From an uncultured Oscillospiraceae bacterium (GTDB taxonomy: Bacteria > Bacillota > Clostridia > Oscillospirales > Oscillospiraceae), in assembly GCA_947599875.1 (NCBI GenBank), contig CANQFV010000004.1, positions 1 through 64,000 on the forward strand: a DNA stretch of 64,000 nt, in the 5' to 3' direction. The position numbers were made by a program, and so were the translations under genes. Each line of letters starts with the position of its first letter. Position 1 is the stretch's first letter. The notes under the pieces are model-generated. The model saw only the letters and a program-made list of their open reading frames with translations. It made no database searches and had not been told where the DNA came from. This document shows positions 47,494 to 56,620 of this stretch, piece by piece.

Positions 47494-49110
47494 TCATCCC
47501 CAGAGAACTGACAGCATGGGGACCACCTGTTTTTTCCGGCTCATGACGCCGGGGAGGAAGGCCTCGCAGTCGTGCAGCTCGGTATTGAAGGCCTGGGTGA
47601 AGTAGTCCTCGCCCCCCAGGCACAGAATCTTGCTCCCCTCCAAAAGCACATCGGTGAGCATAAGGATCATCATGCTGTAGCCGTTTTTCTCCTTGATCCG
47701 GGCCATCTCCTCCAAAAACTCCGCCTTGCGCTTTAAGTGGCGGTCGGAGTCCACGCAGGTGATCTGGCTGATACCGAAGGCGTGGCTGGCGATGTGGAAC
47801 TCCTTGAAATCCGTGAGGAGCAGCTCCCGGACGGGCTTGTCCTCCGGGGCGGAGGCGGAGAAGATGAACTGCCCCAGCTCCGCAAGGTCCACCCCGGCGA
47901 TGGCCGCCAGTCTCTCGGCCATTTTCACGTCCCGGGGGGTGCAGGTGGGGGATTTGAACATCACCGTGTCGGAGACGATGGCGGCGGCCATAAGGCCCGC
48001 CAGCTTTCCGGAGGGCATCAGGCCCCGCTCCTGGTACATCCCGGCCACGATGGTGCAGGTGCTGCCCACCGGCTCGTTGCGCACATAGACGGGGTTCTGG
48101 GTCTGGATATCCGCCAGCCTGTGGTGGTCGATGATGGCCAGGATCTCCGTCTCGTCCAGCCCCGGCACGGACTGGGCCAGCTCGTTGTGATCCACCAGCA
48201 CCACCTTTTTCCTTCGGGGGCGGATCAGATGGAACCGGGACAGGGTGCCCACCACCCGATCCTCCCCGTCCAGGACGGGGTAGCTGCGGTAGCGGCTCTG
48301 GAGGACAACTTCCTTCACGTCGTCAATATAGTCAGTGAGGTGGAACGCCTGGATCCCCTTGGAGGCGGCAATGCGCTCCGCCGGGATAGCCTGAAAGATC
48401 CGTCGCACGGCGTGGAGGCTGTCGTAGGGGGTGGAGATCACGGTGGTCCCGTCCGCCTCCGTCCCCATGTCCTCCGGCAGGCGGGCGCGGCAGAGGATGA
48501 CGCACCGGACCCCCCGCTCCACGGCCAGGCGGATCAGCTCCGGCTGGTCGCCGCAGACAAGCACGGTGTCCGGGCTTTTGATCAGCTCCTCCCCTCCCCC
48601 CAGGGGCAGGGCCAGCACCACCTCGCCGGAGATGGTGTTCACCATCCGGCGGCTCTCCACCACGATCTGTCCCTCCAGGACGGACAGGACGTTGAACAGG
48701 GGCACGTCCCGAAGCTCCGGCTCCTCCATTGTGGCGATGTCGTAGGCCGCAATGTCCCCGGCGGTCATCATCCCGGCCAGGTGGCCCTCGTCGTCGGCGA
48801 TGGGGATGGCGGAGATGTGCCTGTCCGCCTCCATAGCCGACCAGACCCGGTTCACCGTCACGCCCTTGTTCAGGATGGGGGGCACGTCAAACATAAGGTC
48901 CCGCACCTGGGTGCGCATGTCCTTCACATAGACCGGCGGCTCAAAGCCGAACCGCTCCAGGATCTTCTGGGTCTCGTCGCTGAGATGTCCCAGCCTGGCG
49001 GCCACATAGTTGCGCTCCCCGGTGGCGTTTTGCAGGGCGGCGTAGCCCAGGGCCGAGACGACGGAATCCGTATCCGGATTCCTGTGCCCGGTGACATAGA
49101 TCTCCTCCAT
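47494..49110 (-). CDS. CBS/DRTGG-domain manganese-dependent inorganic pyrophosphatase
   Basis: Protein of 538 residues, a family II pyrophosphatase with a regulatory insert. The DHH catalytic part shows GHRNPDTDSVVSAL at the N-terminus, VVLVDHNEL and IDHHRLADI; the DHHA2 C-terminal part has the basic substrate site near DSDRHLKRKAEF. Between them (about residues 65-290) lie CBS and DRTGG domains, which in Clostridial relatives bind AMP, ADP or Ap4A to tune activity. It hydrolyses pyrophosphate in the cytosol to drive biosynthesis. ATG 49110 has GGAGTGAGG upstream. Monocistronic. Confidence 0.93.
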   Translation of the reverse strand: MEEIYVTGHRNPDTDSVVSALGYAALQNATGERNYVAARLGHLSDETQKILERFGFEPPVYVKDMRTQVRDLMFDVPPILNKGVTVNRVWSAMEADRHISAIPIADDEGHLAGMMTAGDIAAYDIATMEEPELRDVPLFNVLSVLEGQIVVESRRMVNTISGEVVLALPLGGGEELIKSPDTVLVCGDQPELIRLAVERGVRCVILCRARLPEDMGTEADGTTVISTPYDSLHAVRRIFQAIPAERIAASKGIQAFHLTDYIDDVKEVVLQSRYRSYPVLDGEDRVVGTLSRFHLIRPRRKKVVLVDHNELAQSVPGLDETEILAIIDHHRLADIQTQNPVYVRNEPVGSTCTIVAGMYQERGLMPSGKLAGLMAAAIVSDTVMFKSPTCTPRDVKMAERLAAIAGVDLAELGQFIFSASAPEDKPVRELLLTDFKEFHIASHAFGISQITCVDSDRHLKRKAEFLEEMARIKEKNGYSMMILMLTDVLLEGSKILCLGGEDYFTQAFNTELHDCEAFLPGVMSRKKQVVPMLSVLWG

Positions 49111-49171
49111 TAACCTCACTCCTTTGCTGTGTCCAGCATACACGATTTTTCCCAAAAAAGAAAGGGCCTTG

Positions 49172-49200
49172 TTGAAATTTTCCGGGGGAAAAGTTATAAT
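49172..49200 (+). promoter_or_regulatory. Promoter of recQ
   Basis: TTGAAA (49172-49177), 17 bases, TATAAT (49195-49200), about 90 bases before the recQ start. Confidence 0.72.
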
Positions 49201-49289
49201 GCTGTGTGCCGGAGGGCGCTCCGGCCGTCTGGCGGGGCAAAAGGCGCCTGCCGGGTCTTACATTTATCTTTTTGGGAGGGGGCCGCACG

Positions 49290-50786
49290 GTGGACAGGGC
49301 GCTTTCGCTGTTAAAGAGCATATTCGGCTACTCCTCCTTCCGGGAGGGACAGGGGGATCTGGTGGACGCCGTCCTCCGGGGGCGGGACGTGCTGGGCGTC
49401 ATGCCCACCGGCGGGGGCAAAAGCCTTTGCTATCAGCTGCCGGCGCTGATGCTCCCCGGGCCGACTCTCGTCATCTCCCCTCTCATCTCCCTGATGCGCG
49501 ACCAGGTCATGGCTCTTGGCTCCCTGGGGCTGCCGGCGGCCTATGTCAACAGCTCCCAGTCCCTTGACGAGTCCCACGCCGTTCTGACGGGCTTTCGCCA
49601 GGGGCGTTTCCGGCTGCTGTACGCCGCACCGGAGCGGCTGGAGACCAGGAGCTTTCTGGAGGCCGCCTCCCGGGCGGGCATCAGCTTTGTGGCCGTGGAC
49701 GAGGCCCACTGCATCTCCCAGTGGGGACAGGATTTCCGCCCCAGCTATCTGCGGATCCCGGCTTTTCTTGACCGTCTCCCCTCCCGGCCCGTGACGGGGG
49801 CCTTCACCGCCACGGCCACGGCCCAGGTGAGGGCCGACATCGCAAGGCTCTTGGGCCTTCGCTCCCCCTTAGTGCGGGTGACGGGCTTTGACAGGCCGAA
49901 TCTGCGCTTCGACGTGACACACGTCAGGAGCAAATATCCGGCCCTGACGGCCCTTTTAAACCGGTTCTCCGGCCGCAGCGGCATTGTGTACTGCACCACA
50001 AGGAAGACCGTGGAGACCGTCCACGCGTCCCTCTGCCGGGACGGCTGCCGCGCCGCCCGGTATCACGCCGGCCTTACCCTCCAGGAGCGGCGGCAGGCCC
50101 AGGAGGATTTTATCTACGACCGGGTACCGGTCATGGTGGCCACAAACGCCTTCGGGATGGGGATCGACAAGTCCAACGTGGGCTTTGTCATCCACTACAA
50201 CATGCCAAAGAGCCTGGAGGCGTACTATCAGGAGGCGGGGCGGGCCGGACGGGACGGCGCCCCGGCGGACTGCGTGCTGCTGTATAACCGCTCCGACGTG
50301 GAGATCGCCCGGTATCTCATTGCCGGCTCCGGGGAGGAGGGGACGGATCCGGACCGCCGGCGCGTCCTGGAGCAAAACTACCGGCGACTGGAGGAGATGC
50401 GGGCCTACTGCGAGACGAAGCGGTGCTACCGGGGGCAGATTTTGGACTACTTCGGCCAGGAGCATGGAGAAAAATGCGGCAACTGCGGAAACTGCCTGTC
50501 CCCCGCCCCCGTCCGGGCGGCGGAGGATACGGCGGAGGACGGGGAGAGCCGGCTTTTGGAGCGGCTGAAGCTCCTGCGGCTGAATATCGCCCGGGAGGAG
50601 GGAGTCCCGCTGTATGTGGTGTTCACCAACGCCACGCTCCTGGAGCTTGCGCGGCTCCGGCCCACGACAGCCCAGGAGCTTCCGGACATCCCCGGCGTGG
50701 GCACGGTGAAGGCCCGGCGGTACGGGGAGCGGATCCTTCGGGAGATTTCCGGTTTTTCTCAGGAATTAAACGGAAAAAAATCATAA
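49290..50786 (+). CDS. recQ: ATP-dependent DNA helicase RecQ
   Basis: Protein of 498 residues. Helicase motifs: FREGQGDLV (motif 0), MPTGGGKSLCYQLPA (Walker A), VDEAHCISQWGQDFRPSY (Walker B and aromatic loop), TATAT (III), FGMGIDKSNV (V) and YYQEAGRAGRDG (VI). A zinc site with four Cys (CETKRC and CGNCGNC) follows, then a short linker and a compact HRDC domain (LRPTTAQELPDIPGVGTVKA); a full winged-helix RQC domain is not evident, so it is a short RecQ. It unwinds DNA in recombination and repair. GTG 49290 has GGGAGGGGG upstream; longer starts lack family similarity. Confidence 0.93.
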   Translation: MDRALSLLKSIFGYSSFREGQGDLVDAVLRGRDVLGVMPTGGGKSLCYQLPALMLPGPTLVISPLISLMRDQVMALGSLGLPAAYVNSSQSLDESHAVLTGFRQGRFRLLYAAPERLETRSFLEAASRAGISFVAVDEAHCISQWGQDFRPSYLRIPAFLDRLPSRPVTGAFTATATAQVRADIARLLGLRSPLVRVTGFDRPNLRFDVTHVRSKYPALTALLNRFSGRSGIVYCTTRKTVETVHASLCRDGCRAARYHAGLTLQERRQAQEDFIYDRVPVMVATNAFGMGIDKSNVGFVIHYNMPKSLEAYYQEAGRAGRDGAPADCVLLYNRSDVEIARYLIAGSGEEGTDPDRRRVLEQNYRRLEEMRAYCETKRCYRGQILDYFGQEHGEKCGNCGNCLSPAPVRAAEDTAEDGESRLLERLKLLRLNIAREEGVPLYVVFTNATLLELARLRPTTAQELPDIPGVGTVKARRYGERILREISGFSQELNGKKS

Positions 50787-50794
50787 AATCGCCC

Positions 50795-50823
50795 TTGCAA
50801 ACCGCCCCGAAGGGTGATATTCT
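50795..50823 (+). promoter_or_regulatory. Promoter of the M3/SLH peptidase gene
   Basis: TTGCAA (50795-50800), 17 bases, TATTCT (50818-50823), about 50 bases before the start codon. Confidence 0.55.
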
Positions 50824-50874
50824 TGTAGAGGATCGCAACACAGAATTCCGAAAAAAAGAATGGAGGAAATCAAC

Positions 50875-53229
50875 ATGAAAAGCAGAATCCTGTCCCTGCT
50901 CCTGGTGTTGGCGGTTGTCTTTACCTGCGTGCCGTCAGCGCTGGCGGAGGAGGGCGTCCGTGAGACAAACTTCCTCACGGATCAGACCCACGCGGATGTG
51001 GACTACGCCGACATGGACGTGACGCCCGTCACCCAGGAGGAGTTCCTGGCGGCGGTGGACGCCGTGGAGGCGCTCCTTGGCGACGCGGCCAACGAGGCCA
51101 AGGTGGAGGAGGGCTTCAACAAGGTGGCCGACCTCTTCCAGACCGTCAAGGGCAACCTGTCGCTGCTGAACATCCGGATGTACCACAATGCCGTGGACGA
51201 GACCGTTGGCGAAGCCTATGGGGAGACTTACGCCCTCTATGTGTCCGTCTTTGACGAGTTTATCTTCCTGATCCAGGATATTCTCAAATCCGACTGCGAC
51301 GGGTTCCTGCGCCGGCAGCTCACCGAGGACGACATCCTCAGCTACGAGAGCTACGGCGGCATGACGGCGGAACAGGAGGATCTGAACAACCAGATCGCCG
51401 CCATCTCCAGCGAGTACAACCGCAAGTACGCCGAGGCCCAGGCCTTCTCCTACACCTACAACGGCAAGACCTGGACGGTGGACGAGCTGGAGAACGCCCT
51501 GAACAACGGCGACGTGGATGTGGAGGAGTACAACGAGGTGGCCTATCAGCTTGCCAAGCTGCGCAACGACTACCTCGGCCCCGTCTACCTCAAGGGGCTG
51601 GAGCTGAACACCCGGCTTGCCAAGACCTACGGCTACAACGACTACGGGACCTTCTCCTACATCGAGGAGTACGGGCGGGATTACGATTTTGACGACGTGG
51701 CGGAGTTTGCCGGCGCCGTGAAGGAGTACATCGTCCCCCTGTACGACGACATCTACAGCCTGTTCGTCCAGGACGCCCTCAGCGATTATGACGCGTATTA
51801 CCAGGTGTTCACCGCCGACTACACCGGCGAGGACACGCTGGAGGTCATCCGGCCCTACATCGCCAGGATGTCCAGCGAGCTGCTGGACGCCTGGGACTAC
51901 ATGACCGGCCACGGGCTTTACGATATCGCCCCCGGGGCCTACAAGGCCCAGGCCGGCTTCACCACCATGATCGCCGGGTACGGCGCGCCCTTCTTCTTCA
52001 ACTGCCCCACCCAGTCGCTGTATGACTTCACCACCGTTATTCACGAGTTCGGCCACTACGACAACTTCTTCTATCACCCCAACGGCTGGAACGACTCCAG
52101 CTCCCTGACGGACGTGGCGGAGGTCCACTCCCAGGGGATGGAGCTGCTGTTCTCCCGGTTCTACGACGAGATCTTCGGGGACAGCGGCAAGCTGGTGGAG
52201 GACTACCTGATGGGCAACCTGCTCAGCGCCATCATCGACGGCGCTATGTACGGCGAGCTGGAGGTCTACGCCGCCACCACGCCCAACGTGACCCTCACGC
52301 AGCTTAACGAGAAGTACCGGGAGATCGCCCAGGAGTACGGGAATGTGGCCGAGGACGACCAGCGCACGGAGCTTTACGGCTGGATCGACATCCCCCACCT
52401 GACCACTCAGCCCATGTACTACATAAGCTACGCCACCTCCGCCGCCGGGGCTTTCAGCTTCTGGCTGGAGGCGCAGGAGGACTTCAACTCCGCCGTTGAC
52501 CACTATCTGCAGTTCGTCTCCCAGTCCGTGTACGAGCCGTTCCTCTCCCAGTTTGAGCTGGCCGGGCTGGAGAACCCCATCTCCCAGGAGTATGTGGAGG
52601 AGCTGGCCGGCGCCATCTACCAGGCTCTGGACGTGGAGAACCGCCTGGCCGCCCCGGAGCCGGAGAGCCCCTTCTCCGACGTGAGTACGAGCGCCTGGTA
52701 CTTTGAGAGCGTGTACACCGTCTACCTGTACGGCATCATGCAGGGCAGCGGCGACGGGACCTTCGATCCCCACGGCGATGCCAGCCGCGGCATGGCCGCC
52801 ACCGTCCTGTGGAACCTGTCGGAGTCCCCTGCCCCGGAGGGTGAGGGCTACTTCACGGATGTGAAGAGCCAGTGGTACAGCGAGGCCGTCAACTGGGCCT
52901 TTGAGAACGACATCGTCCACGGCGACGCCGGAAAGTTCAAGGGCGGAGCCAACATCTCCCGGGAGGAGATCGCCGTGATGCTCTACAACTACACCGCCGC
53001 TGCCGGCGGGGATATGAGCGTCACCGCCACGGAGCTTGACTTCAAGGACGCCGCCTCTGTCCACAGCTGGGCGCGTCAGGAGATGACCTGGTGCGTGGAG
53101 AACCAGATCTTCAACGGCACCGACAGCAATCTGCTGAAGCCCCGGGATCAGATCACCCGCGCAGAGCTGGCCACCGTCATGTATAACTACCTGGTGTACC
53201 TGATGACCATGTCCCAGGCCGCGGAATAA
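50875..53229 (+). CDS. SLH-anchored M3-family (oligoendopeptidase F-like) peptidase
   Basis: Secreted protein of 784 residues. Signal peptide 1-24 (cleavage after SALA); a helical M3-type peptidase domain to about residue 595 with HEFGHYDNFFYHPNGW carrying HExxH near residue 397 and a Glu in VAEVHSQGMELLF as third ligand; then three SLH domains at about 600-780 (FSDVSTSAWYFE, FTDVKSQWYSEA, FKDAASVHSWAR). It would cleave oligopeptides at the cell wall to feed amino-acid uptake. Most oligoendopeptidase F enzymes are cytosolic, so the signal peptide and SLH anchor are unusual. ATG 50875 has GGAGGA upstream. A terminator follows. Confidence 0.92.
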   Translation: MKSRILSLLLVLAVVFTCVPSALAEEGVRETNFLTDQTHADVDYADMDVTPVTQEEFLAAVDAVEALLGDAANEAKVEEGFNKVADLFQTVKGNLSLLNIRMYHNAVDETVGEAYGETYALYVSVFDEFIFLIQDILKSDCDGFLRRQLTEDDILSYESYGGMTAEQEDLNNQIAAISSEYNRKYAEAQAFSYTYNGKTWTVDELENALNNGDVDVEEYNEVAYQLAKLRNDYLGPVYLKGLELNTRLAKTYGYNDYGTFSYIEEYGRDYDFDDVAEFAGAVKEYIVPLYDDIYSLFVQDALSDYDAYYQVFTADYTGEDTLEVIRPYIARMSSELLDAWDYMTGHGLYDIAPGAYKAQAGFTTMIAGYGAPFFFNCPTQSLYDFTTVIHEFGHYDNFFYHPNGWNDSSSLTDVAEVHSQGMELLFSRFYDEIFGDSGKLVEDYLMGNLLSAIIDGAMYGELEVYAATTPNVTLTQLNEKYREIAQEYGNVAEDDQRTELYGWIDIPHLTTQPMYYISYATSAAGAFSFWLEAQEDFNSAVDHYLQFVSQSVYEPFLSQFELAGLENPISQEYVEELAGAIYQALDVENRLAAPEPESPFSDVSTSAWYFESVYTVYLYGIMQGSGDGTFDPHGDASRGMAATVLWNLSESPAPEGEGYFTDVKSQWYSEAVNWAFENDIVHGDAGKFKGGANISREEIAVMLYNYTAAAGGDMSVTATELDFKDAASVHSWARQEMTWCVENQIFNGTDSNLLKPRDQITRAELATVMYNYLVYLMTMSQAAE

Positions 53230-53324
53230 AAATCCTACCCCAAGAGGCCGCCGGCCTTTTGGAAAAAGGGATGCGAGCCTCCGGCGTGAATCTCGCCAAA
53301 TTCAGAGATTTTTCATAATCTGCT

Positions 53325-53354
53325 TCTCCCCCGGAATTCCGGGGGAGATTTTTT
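53325..53354 (+). terminator. Terminator after the M3/SLH peptidase gene
   Basis: Perfect stem TCTCCCCCGGAA / TTCCGGGGGAGA followed by six T residues. A weaker GGCCGCCGGCC hairpin lies at about 53243-53263. Confidence 0.9.
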
Positions 53355-53397
53355 ATGTGGGCGGGGGTGGAATCGATATTTTTTTAACGATTCCCTC

Positions 53398-53450
53398 TTG
53401 ACGGCGGCGGGCCGTTCTGCTATACTAATTATAGTGTCTCATGTGAGACA
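53398..53450 (+). promoter_or_regulatory. Promoter and dyad operator of the Crp/Fnr-importer operon
   Basis: TTGACG (53398-53403), 17 bases, TATACT (53421-53426). Eight bases later comes TGTCTCA-TG-TGAGACA (53435-53450), a perfect 16-bp dyad at the start site, where a bound regulator would repress. The Crp/Fnr protein encoded next is the obvious candidate. Confidence 0.78.
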
Positions 53451-53468
53451 ATTTCTGGAGGTGAAAGC

Positions 53469-54116
53469 ATGTTGACCGACTGGGAAGTCCATGTACTGGC
53501 CAATACGTTCCTCTTCCGTGGCATCCAGCCGGAGGCCATCCGGGATCTGCTGGAGACCGTCCCGTACACCAAGCAGGTCTTTCGCCGGGGGGCCGTCATC
53601 TACTCGCCGGAGAGCTTCAACCGGGATCTGGGGATCATCCTCGCGGGCCAGGTGGTCGTGACGAAAGGCTCCTTCACGGTGAGCGAGCTGGGCGCCGGGG
53701 ATCTCTTCGGCGCGGCGGCGCTGTTCACGGATGAGGCGCAGTATGTCTCCACCCTGACCCCCCGCCAGCGCACACAGCTTTTATTCCTCAGCCAGCAGTC
53801 CGTCCAGGAGCTGATCGACCGGGAGCGGATCATCCGGGACAACTACATCCGGTATCTGGCCCAGCGGATCCGGTTCCTGTCGGCCAAGGTGGACACCCTG
53901 TCCTCCGGCACCGGCGGGCGGAAGCTCAGCGCCTTCCTCATGGACAACGTGGGGGAGGACGGCAGCCTGACCGTCAGCTCCATGACGCAGCTCGCCTCGC
54001 GTCTGGGGATGGGCCGCGCCACGCTGTACCGGGAGCTGGACAGGCTCCAATCCCGGAATATCATCTCCCGGGACGGGAAAACCATTTTACTGTTAAAGCC
54101 GGAGCTTTTACAATAG
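53469..54116 (+). CDS. Crp/Fnr-family transcriptional regulator
   Basis: Protein of 215 residues. Cyclic-nucleotide-like beta-barrel at about 15-115 (FRRGAVIYSPESFNRDLGII, VSELGAGDLFGAAALFTDEA), dimer helix, and a C-terminal helix-turn-helix at about 160-215 (MTQLASRLGMGRATLYRELD). The cAMP-contact Arg-Ser pair is not evident and there are no Fnr-type cysteines, so the effector is unknown. ATG (read as MLTDWEVH) 53469 has GGAGGTGAAAGC upstream. It leads an operon with a NitT/TauT-type importer 23 bases downstream and may respond to its substrate. Confidence 0.9.
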   Translation: MLTDWEVHVLANTFLFRGIQPEAIRDLLETVPYTKQVFRRGAVIYSPESFNRDLGIILAGQVVVTKGSFTVSELGAGDLFGAAALFTDEAQYVSTLTPRQRTQLLFLSQQSVQELIDRERIIRDNYIRYLAQRIRFLSAKVDTLSSGTGGRKLSAFLMDNVGEDGSLTVSSMTQLASRLGMGRATLYRELDRLQSRNIISRDGKTILLLKPELLQ

Positions 54117-54139
54117 CTCCGGCTGGAAAGGAAAACACC

Positions 54140-55279
54140 ATGAAAAAATTTGTACTTCTCTTGCTGATTTTTGCCCTGACGCTGTCCCTGGCCTCCTGTG
54201 CCGGGAAGAACGGGGACAACGACTCCCCCGACGACGGCAATACCCCTGTTGACGGCAACACTCCCGACGACGGCAACACCCCCGACGACGGAAACACCCC
54301 CGACGACGGAAACACCCCCGACGACGGAAACACCCCCGACGACGGGCAGGAGAGCCAGCCGGTTCAGGTGAATTTCGCCGTTCTCACCGGCCCCACCGGC
54401 GTGGGCGCCGTGGATCTGTGGGAGAAGGCCGACGCCAAGGAGACCTTTGACACCTACACCGTCAGCGCCGTGGCCGACAACAGCCAGATCCAGGCCGGGC
54501 TGATCAACGGCGACTACGACATCGCCGCCGTGGCCACCAACGTGGCCGCCGCCCTGTACAACAAGACGGAGGGGCAGATCCAAATCATCGCCATCAACAC
54601 CCTGGGCGTCCTCTATGTGCTGGAGAAGGGCGACAGCGTCCACTCCGTGGCGGATCTGAAGGGCAAGACCATCTACTCCGCCGGCCAGGGCGCCAATCCG
54701 GAGTATGTCCTCACCCACATCCTCACCGCCAACGGTCTCACCGTCAGCACCCCCACCAACGAGGTGGCGGACGCGGATGTGAACGTGATCTTTGACGACG
54801 CCTCCGTCATCCAGACCAAGATGGCCGCCGGGGAGATCGAGCTTGCCATGCTCCCCGTGCCCGCCGCCACGGCCGTACTCATTCAGAACCAGGATGTGCG
54901 CTCCGCCCTGGATATGACGAAGGAGTGGGACGCCCTCCAGTCCGGCGGACAGCTGACGATGGGCTGTGTGGCCGTGAGGGCGGAGTTTGCCAAGAACAAT
55001 CCCGACGCCGTTGTGCGCTTTTTGGAGGAATATGAGAAGTCCATTGAGGCCGTGAAGGCCGATCCCGACCACGCCGCTCAGCTCTGCGAGCAGTACGGCA
55101 TCGTCCCCAAGGCGGCCATTGCCAAGCGGGCCATCCCCGATTGCAGCCTGACCTTTGTGGCCGGGGCGGAGGAGATCAGGGCCACCCTGGAGCCGTACTA
55201 TCAGGTACTCTTCGACGCCAATCCCGCCTCCGTGGGCGGCGCTGTGCCGGATGAGGCCTTCTACTGGGCCAAGCCGTGA
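54140..55279 (+). CDS. NitT/TauT-type ABC substrate-binding lipoprotein
   Basis: Protein of 379 residues. Lipobox LASCA at about 18-22 gives a lipid-anchored, extracellular protein. A repetitive acidic linker, six copies of DDGNTP-type units (about residues 31-66), separates the anchor from a periplasmic-binding-protein fold of the NMT1/THI5-like type (AVLTGPTGVGAVDLWEKA, LKGKTIYSAGQGANPEYVL). Ligand candidates include sulfonates, nitrate-like ions or pyrimidine thiamine precursors; none can be chosen. ATG 54140 has GGAAAGGA upstream. Its stop overlaps the permease start (GTGA). Confidence 0.9.
   Translation: MKKFVLLLLIFALTLSLASCAGKNGDNDSPDDGNTPVDGNTPDDGNTPDDGNTPDDGNTPDDGNTPDDGQESQPVQVNFAVLTGPTGVGAVDLWEKADAKETFDTYTVSAVADNSQIQAGLINGDYDIAAVATNVAAALYNKTEGQIQIIAINTLGVLYVLEKGDSVHSVADLKGKTIYSAGQGANPEYVLTHILTANGLTVSTPTNEVADADVNVIFDDASVIQTKMAAGEIELAMLPVPAATAVLIQNQDVRSALDMTKEWDALQSGGQLTMGCVAVRAEFAKNNPDAVVRFLEEYEKSIEAVKADPDHAAQLCEQYGIVPKAAIAKRAIPDCSLTFVAGAEEIRATLEPYYQVLFDANPASVGGAVPDEAFYWAKP
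54230..54337 (+). repeat. 18-nt coding tandem repeat (lipoprotein linker)
   Basis: Six in-frame 18-base units of the form GACGACGGAAACACCCCC, three of them identical, encoding the DDGNTP linker. Such arrays change copy number by slippage and so vary the distance of the binding domain from the membrane. Confidence 0.9.
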
Positions 55280-56064
55280 GCGGGCCGGAGAAAAACAAAA
55301 AAGCCCCTCCCCTCTCCCGGGGGAAACAGGTCATAAAAGTCCTGGCCCCAGCCGTTTTTTGGCTGGGGCTGTGGCAGCTTGCGGCGTGTCTTGTGCGCCA
55401 GGAGCTTTTTATCCCCTACCCCGCGACCGTGGCAAGGCGGCTCTGGGAGCTTCTCCCCACCGCCGCCTTCTGGCAGATCACCGGCGCCACGCTCCTGCGG
55501 ATCTTAGTGGGGACCATACTCGGTGTAGGGGCGGGGTGCGTGCTTGCCATGCTCACCTTTCTGTCCCCCGCCGCTTCGGCGGTACTCTCCCCGGCGATCC
55601 GGGTGATCCGGGCCACGCCGGTGGCCAGCTTTATCGTCCTGATCCTGCTGTGGGTTGGCTCCTCCCTGCTGCCGGTGCTGATCGCCGCGCTGATGGTTCT
55701 CCCCGTGGTGTGGCAGGACGCCTCGGCGGGGCTGAACAGCCCCCCGGAGGAGCTTTTGGAGATGGCGGACGCCTATGAGATGGGCCTGTGGCGCAGGTTC
55801 CGGTATATCCGTCTCCCCGCCGCCCTGCCCTATCTGAAGAGCGCGGTTTTAAGCTCCATCGGCCTTGCCTGGAAATCCGGCGTGGCCGCGGAGGTGCTGG
55901 CCTACCCCCGCCGGGCCGTGGGGACCCAGATCTACACCTCCAAGCTGTATTTGGAGATCCCCTCCCTGTTTGCCTGGACTATCGTAGTTGTGGTGTTGTC
56001 CCTCATTATCGAGGGGGTCGTCCGCCGGGCGCTCAGGGGGAAGGGAGGGACAGATGAAGCTTGA
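55276..56064 (+). CDS. ABC transporter permease (SsuC/TauC type)
   Basis: Protein of 262 residues with six membrane segments and the ABC-importer EAA loop MADAYEMGLWRRFRYIRLPA at about residues 155-175, which contacts the ATPase. It forms the channel of the NitT/TauT-type importer. GTG 55276 is fixed by the four-base overlap with the binding-protein stop. It overlaps the ATPase gene by 11 bases. Confidence 0.92.
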   Translation: MSGPEKNKKAPPLSRGKQVIKVLAPAVFWLGLWQLAACLVRQELFIPYPATVARRLWELLPTAAFWQITGATLLRILVGTILGVGAGCVLAMLTFLSPAASAVLSPAIRVIRATPVASFIVLILLWVGSSLLPVLIAALMVLPVVWQDASAGLNSPPEELLEMADAYEMGLWRRFRYIRLPAALPYLKSAVLSSIGLAWKSGVAAEVLAYPRRAVGTQIYTSKLYLEIPSLFAWTIVVVVLSLIIEGVVRRALRGKGGTDEA

Positions 56065-56611
56065 ACACGTCTCCTTCTCCTACGGGGAAAAGGTGATTTT
56101 TCACGATTTCAGCCTGGCGCTCCCGGACACGGGGGTCACGGCCCTGTCCGGCCCCTCCGGGTGCGGAAAGACCACCCTTCTGCGCCTTCTGGCCGGGCTG
56201 GAAAAACCGGACTCCGGCCGGATCGACGCCCCCGGCCCCGCCGGGACAACCATTCTCTTCCAGGAGGACCGGCTCCTCCCGGGCCTGACGGCCGCCGCCC
56301 AGCTCCGGGCGGTGCTGGGCCGGGGCGTGGACGCGGAGGGCCTTCTCCGGGCCGTGGGTCTGGAGGGGGAGGGCGGCACCGGGACGCGGCAGCTGTCCGG
56401 CGGGATGCGCCGCCGCGTGGCCCTGGCCCGGGCCTTGGGCCGGGCCGGAAGGTCGCGCCTTGTGCTTCTGGATGAGCCGTTCACCGGCGTGGATCCCCCC
56501 ACCGCCCGGAGGATCATGGACGCCTTCCGGGGGCTCGATATCCCCGTGATCCTCACCGCCCACGACGACCACTCCCTGTCTCTGGCGGATAAAATGATAC
56601 CGGTCAAATAA
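56054..56611 (+). CDS. ABC transporter ATPase (NitT/TauT type, short)
   Basis: Protein of 185 residues. Walker A GPSGCGKTTLLRLLAGL, Q-loop LFQEDRLLPGLTA, signature RQLSGGMRRRVALARALG, Walker B RLVLLDEPFTGVD and H-loop TAHDDHSL are all present, so it should be active, but it is about 55 residues shorter than usual SsuB/TauB (around 240), mostly for lack of a C-terminal extension. It powers the importer with the permease encoded before it. ATG 56054 lies within the end of the permease gene after AGGGAGGGAC. A perfect terminator follows. Confidence 0.92.
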   Translation: MKLEHVSFSYGEKVIFHDFSLALPDTGVTALSGPSGCGKTTLLRLLAGLEKPDSGRIDAPGPAGTTILFQEDRLLPGLTAAAQLRAVLGRGVDAEGLLRAVGLEGEGGTGTRQLSGGMRRRVALARALGRAGRSRLVLLDEPFTGVDPPTARRIMDAFRGLDIPVILTAHDDHSLSLADKMIPVK

Positions 56612-56620
56612 GGCCAAAAA

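Noticed and set aside
50935-53064. 709-codon antisense frame opposite the M3/SLH peptidase gene
   Set aside because: The sense strand has signal peptide, HExxH and SLH domains; the antisense product is Gly/Val/His-rich without motifs.
54230-54337. 18-base repeats as a CRISPR or intergenic repeat
   Set aside because: They are in frame inside a lipoprotein gene and encode a DDGNTP linker.
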